A stretch of DNA of 64,000 nucleotides, from contig CABHON010000022.1 in NCBI GenBank assembly GCA_902168255.1, positions 1-64,000 on the forward strand. The letters run 5' to 3'. The position numbers were made by a program, and so were the translations under genes. Positions 46,298 to 55,300 of this stretch are shown in pieces; positions within the stretch are counted from its first letter, which is position 1, and each line of letters opens with the position of its first letter. The notes under the pieces were generated by a model that was given only the letters and a program-made list of their open reading frames with translations, did not search any database and was not told the origin of the DNA. Origin of the DNA: an uncultured Legionella sp. (lineage in GTDB: Bacteria > Pseudomonadota > Gammaproteobacteria > Legionellales > Legionellaceae).

Positions 46298-47954
46298 ATG
46301 TTTTCAATAATGCTTGAATATCTGTGGCTTCAATTCGAGTCATTAAAGGTTGGAAAGGTTGAATAGCATGGTCACGTAAAGGTGTATCAATACTTTCCCA
46401 TGTTAATGGCGGGATACTTAAAAATGCTTCGCTGTCAGCCGCGAGTTTTGGCAGGATAGGTTTTAAATAAGCGATGAGAATCCTAAATATATTTAAACAT
46501 AGACTGCAAACGTCTTGAACCTGAGGGGTTGCCCCTTGCTCTTTGACAACTGCCCATGGTTTTTGGGTGTCTATATATTGGTTTGCTGTGTCGGCTAAAG
46601 CCATAATGTTTCGAATCGCTTTGGCATAATCGCGTGCTTCATAATCTTCAGCAATACTCGTTTTGGCTTCAATGAAACGTTCGTATAAAGGTAGATCTAC
46701 TATTTCAGAAGATAGTTTGCCATCAAAATATTGATGAATGAATCGAGCAGAACGACTCGCAAGATTGACAACTTTTCCAACGAGATCTGCATTGACGCGT
46801 TGACGAAAATCTTCCAATTGCCAATCAACGTCTTCTACGCGATGGGTTAATTTTGCGGCGAAATAATAGCGCAAATATTCGGGATTAAAATGTTTTAAAT
46901 AGTCACGTGCGGTAATAAAAGTTCCACGTGATTTTGACATTTTTTCACCTTGAACAGTAACAAAACCATGGGTAAAAATGCTAGTGGGAATGCGGAACCC
47001 ACTGCCGGATAATATGGCAGGCCAAAAGAGCGCATGAAAATAAACAATATCTTTACCCACAAAATGGTAAAGCTCTGTTTCATTAGCGTGTTCTTCTTTC
47101 CAAAATTTATCAAAGCTTACGTCTGAATGAGTTTCACAGTATTTTTTAAAGCTTGCCATATATCCCATGGGTGCATCAAGCCAAACATAAAAATATTTAC
47201 CTGTTTCCCCGGGAATTTCAAAACCAAAATAGGGTGCATCACGAGAAATATCCCATGCTTTTAAGCCATCTTTAAACCATTCATGGAGTTTATTGGCAAT
47301 TTCTGGTTGCAAATGATTGGTTTGTTGGGTCCATTGCCGTAAAAATGGCGTGTAACGCGGTAAATCAAAAAAGAGATGCTCTGATTCTTTTTCAATAGGA
47401 GTAGAGCCACTTAATACTGAGTAAGGGTTTTTTAAGTCTTCAGGTTCGTAGGTCGCTCCGCATTTTTCACAATTATCGCCATATTGATCCGCAGCATTAC
47501 AACGAGGACAATTTCCTTTTATATAGCGATCGGCCAAGAACATATTTTTGACGGGATCATATTTCTGTTTTATGACACGTCTAATTATATCTTCACGAGC
47601 TTTAAGGCGTTCATAAATAAAGGAAGAAAACTCACGGTTTTCTTCCGAATGGGTTGTATAATACTGGTCATAATGAATCAAAAAATCTTTGAATGTCTGC
47701 TCGTGATCTGCTTGGTGCATATTAACCATTTCTTCTGGTGTTAGCCCTTGCTTTTCAGCATTAATCATAATAGGGGTGCCATGGGCATCAGCGCCGCATA
47801 TGCTGATACATTTATGGCCTTGCATCCGATGGAAACGTGCCCAAATATCCATTTGGATATGTTCTAGCAAATGCCCTAAATGAATGGGGCCATTGGCATA
47901 GGGTAAAGCGGAGGTTACAAGAATGGAGCGAGACTTTTTTGATGATGTAGACAT
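46281..47954 (-). CDS. metG: Methionyl-tRNA synthetase
   Basis: The 557-residue class I synthetase has the HIGH-type motif [15 protein letters not shown] in [10 protein letters not shown], and a knuckle with zinc-binding cysteines ([17 protein letters not shown]). It charges initiator and elongator tRNA-Met. It lacks the C-terminal tRNA-binding (EMAP-like) domain that extends the E. coli enzyme to about 677 residues; short forms are known in other bacteria. It follows pssA by 18 bases and overlaps rnfB. Confidence 0.96.
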   Translation of the reverse strand: MSTSSKKSRSILVTSALPYANGPIHLGHLLEHIQMDIWARFHRMQGHKCISICGADAHGTPIMINAEKQGLTPEEMVNMHQADHEQTFKDFLIHYDQYYTTHSEENREFSSFIYERLKAREDIIRRVIKQKYDPVKNMFLADRYIKGNCPRCNAADQYGDNCEKCGATYEPEDLKNPYSVLSGSTPIEKESEHLFFDLPRYTPFLRQWTQQTNHLQPEIANKLHEWFKDGLKAWDISRDAPYFGFEIPGETGKYFYVWLDAPMGYMASFKKYCETHSDVSFDKFWKEEHANETELYHFVGKDIVYFHALFWPAILSGSGFRIPTSIFTHGFVTVQGEKMSKSRGTFITARDYLKHFNPEYLRYYFAAKLTHRVEDVDWQLEDFRQRVNADLVGKVVNLASRSARFIHQYFDGKLSSEIVDLPLYERFIEAKTSIAEDYEARDYAKAIRNIMALADTANQYIDTQKPWAVVKEQGATPQVQDVCSLCLNIFRILIAYLKPILPKLAADSEAFLSIPPLTWESIDTPLRDHAIQPFQPLMTRIEATDIQALLKTCDEHE

Positions 47955-47972
47955 AATATATTCATTGTTTGG

Positions 47973-48737
47973 TTAAGGGGTGTGCTCTTTGTGTTTCATT
48001 TTATGACGCAATATTAATGTATGAATAGGGCCAGAAACGGCATATCCCAAAAAAATGAAAAATGAAATGAGTGCTGGGTTAATAGCGATGGCTGCAATAA
48101 TTAATACAACACCGAGAGCCGCAACGAAAGAGACCCTGCTTTTGGGTTCAATCTCTTTAAAACTATAGAAGCGGATGTTACTGACCATTAACAACGAGAC
48201 ACAAAAAGTCATAATCGCAAAGAAAATGCTAATGCTTTCAGGGCTAAAACTGTAATAATTTTCGATCCATACGAAGCTAACGACTAGACCTGCTGCAGAA
48301 GGGCAAGGTAATCCTTGAAAATAGCGTTTGTTTGCAACACCTATTTGGGTATTAAAACGTGCTAAGCGAAGGGCTACAGCAGCAGTATACATAAAAGCTA
48401 CTAGCCAACCTACTTTCCCAAGATAATGTAAAGACCAACTATATGCAATAAGCGCAGGGGCAACGCCAGAGGTAACCATATCGGCTAAACTATCGTATTC
48501 TGCCCCAAATGCTGTTTGGGTATTGGTTAACCGAGCAACGCGGCCATCTAGGGTATCCGCTATCATTCCAATAATGACAGCAATAACTGCTGCTTCAAAA
48601 TCGGTTTTCATCGCCGCGACAATGGCATAAAATGCCATAAAGAGACTTATTGTTGTAAATAAATTTGGCAACAAATAGATACCTCGAGCAGGCTGAGATT
48701 TGGTTGTTATCGGGGTATTTTCATTCTTTTCGTTCAA
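47973..48737 (-). CDS. pssA: CDP-diacylglycerol-serine O-phosphatidyltransferase
   Basis: PssA makes phosphatidylserine, the precursor of phosphatidylethanolamine, at the inner membrane. The CDP-alcohol phosphotransferase motif is complete: DGRVARL, eight residues, then G-x3-D-x3-D (FGAEYDSLAD). Six to eight hydrophobic helices follow. The frame is open to 48797, but TTG 48737 is chosen because GGTGGAG stands seven bases before it. That gives 254 residues beginning MNEKNENTPITT. It is the integral-membrane type II enzyme, not the soluble E. coli type. It heads a pssA-metG-rnfB unit. Confidence 0.9.
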   Translation of the reverse strand: MNEKNENTPITTKSQPARGIYLLPNLFTTISLFMAFYAIVAAMKTDFEAAVIAVIIGMIADTLDGRVARLTNTQTAFGAEYDSLADMVTSGVAPALIAYSWSLHYLGKVGWLVAFMYTAAVALRLARFNTQIGVANKRYFQGLPCPSAAGLVVSFVWIENYYSFSPESISIFFAIMTFCVSLLMVSNIRFYSFKEIEPKSRVSFVAALGVVLIIAAIAINPALISFFIFLGYAVSGPIHTLILRHKMKHKEHTP

Positions 48738-48837
48738 AACGATGCTCCACCATCTAAAAATTTCCCCCATTTTAAGAAAAACAGGGGGATAAGGCAAATT
48801 TTTATTACACTATACCAATTTCTAATGAAATTTCAGT

Positions 48838-48895
48838 TGTAGGGGCAGGTCTTGTACCTGCCCGGCAACGGGCGGCTACAAGAGCCGCCCCTACG
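48838..48895. repeat. Family A palindromic repeat, copy 5
   Basis: TGTAGGGGCAGGTCTTGTAC and an inverse arm ending GCCGCCCCTACG form a nearly perfect palindrome between pssA and the ankyrin gene. Both flanking genes read leftward, so it lies in the space downstream of the ankyrin gene. Confidence 0.9.
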
Positions 48896-48929
48896 AAAAA
48901 CCGAAAACTCATTGGCGAAGAGTATACTT
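48896..48929. repeat. Family C repeat, single arm (copy 3)
   Basis: ACCGAAAACTCATTGGCGAAG followed by AGTATACTT is the reverse complement of the left arm of the copy at 54594, with one mismatch over about 30 bases. The other arm is absent. It abuts the family A copy directly, suggesting one element landed beside another. Confidence 0.8.
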
Positions 48930-48998
48930 ACCTAAGTTGCTGCTCAGGTCTGCACATGAACTTTTGAATTCGTCAAAGCCCACCGTTGCAAACATCAT

Positions 48999-51900
48999 TT
49001 AAGTAAGATTTCTTCTTGTTGAAGTTACGTAGTTTTCCAGAGTTTGTGGGTGGTCAAATACTTTTTTTGCATTCTTATGTAATCCTGCTTTTTCAACAGC
49101 TGCCAGAAAGTATTCAAAAAACTTATTGGCAGATTGTTTCGCAATTTCTCGGTTACTGATGGCTGAGAGACTTATTAATGCATAAGCATCACTGGATTGC
49201 CGTGCAATTGTTACCGCCGTTCGACCTTGCTTATCTTCTACATTAATACGAGCACCATGGGCTAATAATTTTTCCATGAGTTCTTTTTCTTTATGATGGC
49301 AAGCAACATGTAATACATTCCAATAAAATTCCTTGGAAAAACATTGGTTAATTTCTTTTTTATTGATGGTTTTAAGTTGTTCATCAATTGTGCAGGATAA
49401 GATTTTTCTTTTTTCCTTATTAGCTGTGTTACAAAACTGTATACAATTATCGTATAATTTTTTTGCTTGGTTACTCTTAGGTGATTTTTCTTTTGAGAAA
49501 AAACCGGCAATATTTACCACTTGTGATAATTCATGCAAAGGGACTGATTTTATTTTTTCAAGTGTTATGTGATAATCCAATAACCCAAGATAACGTGATT
49601 TTTTTACTTCATCAGAGTTTTTATCTGCTAAGATAGCTTGTTTTAATAAGTTCAGGTTTTTTTGATGTATTTTAAAATCAACGGACTCTAAAAGCAAAGT
49701 AAAAATTTCTAGGCTAGTGTTGTGTTGATAACCCACAAATAAAGCAGTGTTTTGAATGGTTTCTTTATTAAAATTTTTGAATTCATTAGATATTAGCCTA
49801 TTTTCTAGCAATATTCTTACATATTCTGCATGGTTTTTCATTACAGCAATTTGAAGGGGCAAATATCCATGTAGTTCTTTTTGACTTGGATCAGCACCGT
49901 TTTCAAGTAAAAAATTGAGTAATGCAACATTTTGTTTTTCTTGTTGGCATAGTAACTGGAGTGGTGAATGCCCATAAGAGTTAACCACATTAATTAAGCT
50001 TGCATCAAAATTAATGAATGCTTTAATGGCTGCTTCATGTCCACGGAAACATGCCAAATGTAATGGTTGATTTCCATTGCTCCACTTCCGAGGATTCGCT
50101 TTATGTTTTAATAATAATGCTATGATATTAGCGAATCCCCCAGAGGCTGCCTCAAATAGTGCCGATGGATACATTTTATGTTCGGCATTAATTTCATCCT
50201 CATTTAATTCAAGTTCATCTTTATTTGTTAAAAAATATTCAACTACCTTGGTGTGTCCCATAACAGATGCAATAACTAGGGGGGAGGGAGAATAAGATGT
50301 TGGAGTACTATAAACCTTGGCGCCTTTGCTAACTAACAATTCTATCATGGGAAGGTTTCCCATTTGGGCAGCGCAATAAACTGGCGTACTTCCATGAACC
50401 GACGCTTGATTAATATTTGCGCCACAAGCAAGCAGCTGCTTTACTTGCGGTACATCATCACCCATACAAGCAGCGTGTATTAATCCTAAGCCTTCTTGGG
50501 TTAATACTTGTGCCCTCGCCTGATTAATAACATATCCTGATAGCAAGCGTGCTTTTATATGTTCTTTATTATTGAACGAAGATGATGTTAATAAAGTCAT
50601 TCGAAGAAGATGCATCTCAACAGAGGGGGCAATCTGAAGTATCTGACATACACTATTGGTTAAACCCTGCAGAATTTTCTCGGGGTTTTTGAGTTCATTT
50701 TGTAATTGATATTCAGTCCAGGTTTGATTATCAAATGAACAATGATAGCTCCATCCTTTTTGAGGATGCCGTGCAAGTTCAATTGCAGAAGTGTTGTATA
50801 GTATCGTTAACGTAAATGCTTGGTTATGTTCTAGAGAAAGAGAATGTAACGTTGATAAAAATTGCAAAAGATCCGCACGGCTAAATCCAACGCTTTGTTT
50901 GAGCACAGATTCAATGTCAGTTTGCTTTGAAATAAAATTACCAAGAGAACTAGGTAAAGAAGCAAACTCTTGATAATATCCTTGCAATGATTTTATCTGT
51001 TGTTTTTCCTCAAGAGATATAGTATCCCCTGATGCAAGAACGGTACGAATATGCCGGCAATATTCATCAATACCACCATATTCTTTTATATGTTCTTGAA
51101 TCTCATATAATGGATGAGAATAAGAATTGTTTTTATTCGTTAATAACGTAGTGATCCATTTATTATTCAATTTTTGATAAAGTGGTAAAGAATATTGAGG
51201 AAAATCTTTTTCTTGTAAATCGAGTGAATGCCCCAGTACTTGCCCCAATTTTAGTAGATCAGTTAAATTTATATTGAGAGCAAGTTGTTGAAGGGGAGAA
51301 TGAGTAGGGGATTTATTTTCATTTAATGGATTAGCATGCATATAAGTTTGCAGTTTTTTTAGCATTATTAGTTTTTCTGGGACTGCTTTTTTGTTTCTTA
51401 GATTTTCTGCAACAATTTCTCGCATTTCTCTTTCCAAAAACAATAAAGCACTTTTTAGTCTTGGTTGATCAACTACGTCAAGGTTAATTCGCTCAAGAAG
51501 CTCAAAAAAACTTTCCATTTTATTTTGTAAAAAAGCATCTTTTAAAATATCCTCATTAATTTCCGCACCTGCGTCAACTAAGGTTTTGATAAGTGCAGTA
51601 TTTCCAGTATAAGAGACAAAATGTAAGGGAGAAAAATAAGCCCGTTTAGGATTTTTTCTATTTTCAAAATTAATATAACGCCTGAATCGCTCTTGCTTTA
51701 ATAAAAACTCTAAAAGGGCTGGTGTCTTATTTTGGCAGGCAAAATAAAGCAATAAAAAATCATCCGGCAAATCACATTCAGCAGAGCGGGCTATAATATC
51801 AGAGTATAAAGGTAAGAGTTCTTTTACTAAATCGACATTTTCAGAAAAAGCGGCAGCATGAATAGGTAAGCTATCATTATTAATATTTCTTTGTTCGAGC

Positions 51901-53276
51901 TTAGCCCCTTTATTAATAAGGTAAAAAGTGAGGTCTTTATTTCCTGCTTGACAAGCAAGGTGTAAAGGGGATTCGCCATCGGAGTTGAGTTCATTAATGT
52001 CAATAGGTAACTGACTTTTAGAAGCATGAGTGATTAATATTTGTAATATTTCTAAATATTCTTCGATGATGGCGACATGAAAAATCTTATTTTTACCGAC
52101 CCATCGATGAACATCTGCACCATATTGCAGCAAAAGTTCCACCAACGGAAGATTACCCTTACAGGTTGCAAAATAAAGAGGAGATTCTGCTCGGGCTTTT
52201 CCTCGCTCAATGTCTTTGTGGAAACCATGCTCTAATAAGATTTTTGCAGCTTCAAAATGATTGTTTTTACAAGCCAATAAGAGCGGCGATTGTATGTCAA
52301 GATTATTTTCATTAAAAATGGCACCATTTTCAAGCAATAAACGAATAACATCCGGATTGCCTTGAATGGCTGCATAATGTAGAGGGAGTGTGTTATCACC
52401 CTGAAATACCGCATTGACCTGTGCTCCTCCCTCAATTAAAGCTCTCACTTCATCCAAATCACCTGCTATACATGCTAAGTGCAACAAAGTTAAGTTGTAG
52501 GCATTAGTAACTGTTGCTTTTCTAGCAAGGTTATAGCCATCAGGGAGTAATAATTCTTTTATTTCTTGTCGAGAGGGAAAGGTCAGTTTAAGCTCATGGG
52601 TGGTACAAATAGCCACTTCAAATAAACATGGTGTAGATAGACTTTTAATGTTAAACAAATTAAAAATGTCTGTAGCAATTAATTTTGGAAAATTTTTTTC
52701 TTCTTCCAGTCTTCTATCTTCTTTTAGGCCTGTTGTCGGGGTATAAAAATTTGTATTATGAAACTGATTAGGTAGGGAATAAGACCATCCTGTTTTTTCA
52801 TGATAAGAAATAAATATGCTACAAGCATTATATTTTATGACAAGAGGGCTGCTATAGGAATTTTTCCCTAGTGTTTCCTTAACTTTTGTTAAAAAGGCAG
52901 CTAATTCAGCTGCATTAAAAACGAAACCTTCTGATGGAAGCAGAAAGGCAAAAAGTGGTTCGTCCGAGGTGTTGAGAGTTGAAAAACGAGCAATTTTTTT
53001 ATATATCTCCAATACATTTTTTTGCTTAGTACAATCAGGTGTTCCTTTTTTCGCTTCTATAAGCATTTGCTCAAATTTAGTGGATCCATGCAGATCTATT
53101 TGCTCTTCAATATAACCAAGCGTTGAATGATAATCTGCTTCCGTTCCATCAAGAACACTTTGAATTCGTACGTTTAGAAGTCCATTACTAAAGAATTTTT
53201 TTGTCTCGAATTGATGATTGAGTGCTACTCCCAGGGAAAGTAGATGATCTAACTCTAGTCTTTTAATGGATTTCAT
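48999..53276 (-). CDS. Large ankyrin-repeat protein with internal duplication, candidate effector
   Basis: The 1425-residue protein consists of two related halves. Each begins with an unrecognised domain of about 250 residues (unit 1 from residue ~12, LLSLGVALNH; unit 2 from ~668, LLKLGQVLGHS) containing a matching GWSY word (EKTGWSYS near 162, PQKGWSYH near 840). Each continues into ankyrin repeats (from ~259, LLHLACIAGDLDEVRALIEGG in outline, and from ~929, LIHAACMGDD). A last ankyrin pair lies near 1335-1400. Ankyrin repeats bind proteins, and in Legionellales such genes are often Dot/Icm effectors. No signal peptide or membrane helix is seen. GAGGCGAC precedes the ATG. Confidence 0.85.
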   Translation of the reverse strand: MKSIKRLELDHLLSLGVALNHQFETKKFFSNGLLNVRIQSVLDGTEADYHSTLGYIEEQIDLHGSTKFEQMLIEAKKGTPDCTKQKNVLEIYKKIARFSTLNTSDEPLFAFLLPSEGFVFNAAELAAFLTKVKETLGKNSYSSPLVIKYNACSIFISYHEKTGWSYSLPNQFHNTNFYTPTTGLKEDRRLEEEKNFPKLIATDIFNLFNIKSLSTPCLFEVAICTTHELKLTFPSRQEIKELLLPDGYNLARKATVTNAYNLTLLHLACIAGDLDEVRALIEGGAQVNAVFQGDNTLPLHYAAIQGNPDVIRLLLENGAIFNENNLDIQSPLLLACKNNHFEAAKILLEHGFHKDIERGKARAESPLYFATCKGNLPLVELLLQYGADVHRWVGKNKIFHVAIIEEYLEILQILITHASKSQLPIDINELNSDGESPLHLACQAGNKDLTFYLINKGAKLEQRNINNDSLPIHAAAFSENVDLVKELLPLYSDIIARSAECDLPDDFLLLYFACQNKTPALLEFLLKQERFRRYINFENRKNPKRAYFSPLHFVSYTGNTALIKTLVDAGAEINEDILKDAFLQNKMESFFELLERINLDVVDQPRLKSALLFLEREMREIVAENLRNKKAVPEKLIMLKKLQTYMHANPLNENKSPTHSPLQQLALNINLTDLLKLGQVLGHSLDLQEKDFPQYSLPLYQKLNNKWITTLLTNKNNSYSHPLYEIQEHIKEYGGIDEYCRHIRTVLASGDTISLEEKQQIKSLQGYYQEFASLPSSLGNFISKQTDIESVLKQSVGFSRADLLQFLSTLHSLSLEHNQAFTLTILYNTSAIELARHPQKGWSYHCSFDNQTWTEYQLQNELKNPEKILQGLTNSVCQILQIAPSVEMHLLRMTLLTSSSFNNKEHIKARLLSGYVINQARAQVLTQEGLGLIHAACMGDDVPQVKQLLACGANINQASVHGSTPVYCAAQMGNLPMIELLVSKGAKVYSTPTSYSPSPLVIASVMGHTKVVEYFLTNKDELELNEDEINAEHKMYPSALFEAASGGFANIIALLLKHKANPRKWSNGNQPLHLACFRGHEAAIKAFINFDASLINVVNSYGHSPLQLLCQQEKQNVALLNFLLENGADPSQKELHGYLPLQIAVMKNHAEYVRILLENRLISNEFKNFNKETIQNTALFVGYQHNTSLEIFTLLLESVDFKIHQKNLNLLKQAILADKNSDEVKKSRYLGLLDYHITLEKIKSVPLHELSQVVNIAGFFSKEKSPKSNQAKKLYDNCIQFCNTANKEKRKILSCTIDEQLKTINKKEINQCFSKEFYWNVLHVACHHKEKELMEKLLAHGARINVEDKQGRTAVTIARQSSDAYALISLSAISNREIAKQSANKFFEYFLAAVEKAGLHKNAKKVFDHPQTLENYVTSTRRNLT

Positions 53277-53409
53277 GTCGCCTCTGTATTAAATTAAAAT
53301 TGAAAAGGAGTGTAGCAGAATTATATTAATGCAGTATTATTTCTGTTTTTTCAGAAAACCACTATAATAGGCTTTTATCTATAACTCTATAACTTAAAGG
53401 TACTGTATT

Positions 53410-54591
53410 ATGTCAGAGCTCATTCTGTCGAAACGCGTTCAAACTATTAAACCCTCCCCTGTTTTATCCACTGCAGCATTAGCGGCTCGGCTGAAAGCAG
53501 AAGGAAGATCTATTATAAGTCTTGCCATTGGCGAACCTGATTTTGATACACCATTACATATTAAAAAAGCAGGTATGGATGCTATTGAGCAAGGTTTTAC
53601 CAAGTACACCCCCGCAGATGGCATTGTTGCCCTTAAACAAGCGGTGATTGATAAATTTAAACATGAAAACCAATTGAATTATACATTGGCAGAAGTAATG
53701 GTGTCAGTTGGTGCAAAGGACTGCTTATTTAATTTAACCCAAGCGTTATTAAATCCCGGTGATGAAGTAATTATTCCTGCCCCTTATTGGGTATCATATC
53801 CAGATATCGTTTTGTTAGCTGAAGCTGTGCCTGTCACGGTATTAGCAACCTTCGAAGAAGATTATAAGTTAACTCCTGAAAAATTAGAAAAAGCGATTAC
53901 ACCAAGAACCCGCTTATTAGTATTAAATAGTCCCTCTAATCCAACAGGAAAAGCATATAGTGCGGCAGAATTAAAGGCTTTAGGCGAAGTGCTTGCACGT
54001 CATCCACAGGTGTTTATTGTGAGCGATGATATTTATGAATCAATCCTTTGGGAAAAAGAATTCAAAAATATTCTCAATGTTTGTCCCGAATTAGTGGATA
54101 GAACTATTGTGGTGAATAGTGTGTCAAAAACTTATGCCATGACAGGTTGGCGAATTGGGTATGCTGCAGGGCCAGCAAAGCTTATTGAAGCGATGAGTAA
54201 TATTCAATCGCAGAGTATTTCAAGCCCTCCTTCAATGGCGCAACAAGCAGCATTAGCTGCATTAAAAGGGGATAAAACCTCTGTTCAAGAAATGGTTATT
54301 GCTTATAAAGAGCGGCATGCGTATCTGTATGAAGCATTAAAAAATCTACCGGGTGTAAGAATTTCCCCTGCTGATGGAACCTTCTACTTGTTTGTGGACA
54401 TCCAAGAAGCTATTCGAACTAAAGGTTTAGTCGATGATATTAAATTTTCCGAAAAACTATTAGAAGAAGTAGGATTAGCCCTAATTCCTGGTACCGCTTT
54501 TGGTGCGCCTGGCCATGTTCGTTTGTCATTTGCTGCAAGCCTTGCTACTTTGAAAGAAGCGGTTGAACGATTCACACGGTTTTTAGGGTAA
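53410..54591 (+). CDS. Class I aminotransferase (aspartate aminotransferase type)
   Basis: The 393-residue fold-type I PLP enzyme has LAIGEPDFDTP near residue 38, NSPSNPTGKAYS, the cofactor aspartate and tyrosine in VSDDIYES, the PLP lysine in NSVSKTYAMTGWRIGY, and the substrate-binding Arg in GHVRLSFA. The sequence is of the I-gamma subgroup (Thermus/Rhizobium-like aspartate/prephenate aminotransferases), not E. coli AspC. It exchanges amino groups between aspartate and 2-oxoglutarate; prephenate may also be used. It is monocistronic and followed by a family C repeat. Confidence 0.9.
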   Translation: MSELILSKRVQTIKPSPVLSTAALAARLKAEGRSIISLAIGEPDFDTPLHIKKAGMDAIEQGFTKYTPADGIVALKQAVIDKFKHENQLNYTLAEVMVSVGAKDCLFNLTQALLNPGDEVIIPAPYWVSYPDIVLLAEAVPVTVLATFEEDYKLTPEKLEKAITPRTRLLVLNSPSNPTGKAYSAAELKALGEVLARHPQVFIVSDDIYESILWEKEFKNILNVCPELVDRTIVVNSVSKTYAMTGWRIGYAAGPAKLIEAMSNIQSQSISSPPSMAQQAALAALKGDKTSVQEMVIAYKERHAYLYEALKNLPGVRISPADGTFYLFVDIQEAIRTKGLVDDIKFSEKLLEEVGLALIPGTAFGAPGHVRLSFAASLATLKEAVERFTRFLG

Positions 54592-54593
54592 CA

Positions 54594-54719
54594 TATACTC
54601 TTCGCTAATGAGTTTTCGGTTTTGTTGCGAGCTGCATCGACTTCGGCCATGTACTAGATGTACACTCCCTTGTCTGCTTCGCTCGCGCCCTCACCGAAAT
54701 CTCATTTGCTGTGAGTATA
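54594..54719. repeat. Family C palindromic repeat, copy 2
   Basis: TATACTCTTCGCTAATGAG at the left and CTCATTTGCTGTGAGTATA at the right form imperfect 27-bp arms around a centre with CATGTACTAGATGTACACTCC, shared with the copy in rnfB. It begins three bases after the aminotransferase stop and could also serve as its 3' hairpin. Confidence 0.85.
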
Positions 54720-54753
54720 CTTTTCTCTTAAAACGCACTTTAGAGGAAAACGA

Positions 54754-55266
54754 ATGAAACGTATACTTTTTTTGATTGGGCTTTGGTTGTTAAGTTGTTC
54801 ACTTGGGTTTGCTTTTACGTTGAGCAGTCATGAATTTAAAAACAATGGGCCTATTCCTAAATTGTATACGTGTCAAGGCGAAAATATTTCACCCTCTTTA
54901 ATTTGGAGCGATCCACCGGCAGGTACGCAGTCATATCTTTTAGCTATGGTGGATCGGGACACGCAAAAAACGCATGGGTTTATTTATATTCATTGGATAT
55001 TATTTGATATCCATGGGGATTATCGAGGTGTGCGAGTTAACACCACAGAAGGGGATGCTGGAAGAAACAGTAAGAATCATGCAGGATATGATGGTCCTTG
55101 CCCACCACCTGGGACAGGACCGCATCATTACATTTTTCAATTGTATGCGCTAGATGTACCTGATCTGGAATTAGCTCCTGGCGCTCCGTTGGAAGAAATT
55201 GACGAGGTATCAAAAGGCCATGTCCTTGGTACGGCCCAGTTGGTAGGAACTTACGAGCATCAGTAA
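54754..55266 (+). CDS. Secreted YbhB/YbcL-type PEBP-family protein
   Basis: The 170-residue protein has a signal peptide (MKRILFLIGLWLLSCSLGFA) and then the phosphatidylethanolamine-binding/Raf-kinase-inhibitor fold. It has PSLIWSDPPAGTQSYLLAMVD in outline, the ligand-pocket words DRDTQ, HWILFDI and GYDGPCPPPGTGPHHY, and an ending typical of bacterial YbhB proteins. Their biochemical role is not settled. Export to the periplasm is expected. AGAGGAAAACG precedes the ATG. It stands alone between a repeat and a convergent permease gene. Confidence 0.88.
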   Translation: MKRILFLIGLWLLSCSLGFAFTLSSHEFKNNGPIPKLYTCQGENISPSLIWSDPPAGTQSYLLAMVDRDTQKTHGFIYIHWILFDIHGDYRGVRVNTTEGDAGRNSKNHAGYDGPCPPPGTGPHHYIFQLYALDVPDLELAPGAPLEEIDEVSKGHVLGTAQLVGTYEHQ

Positions 55267-55300
55267 TGCGGTGCTTTTCTTATGCACACGTTCAGGTTTA

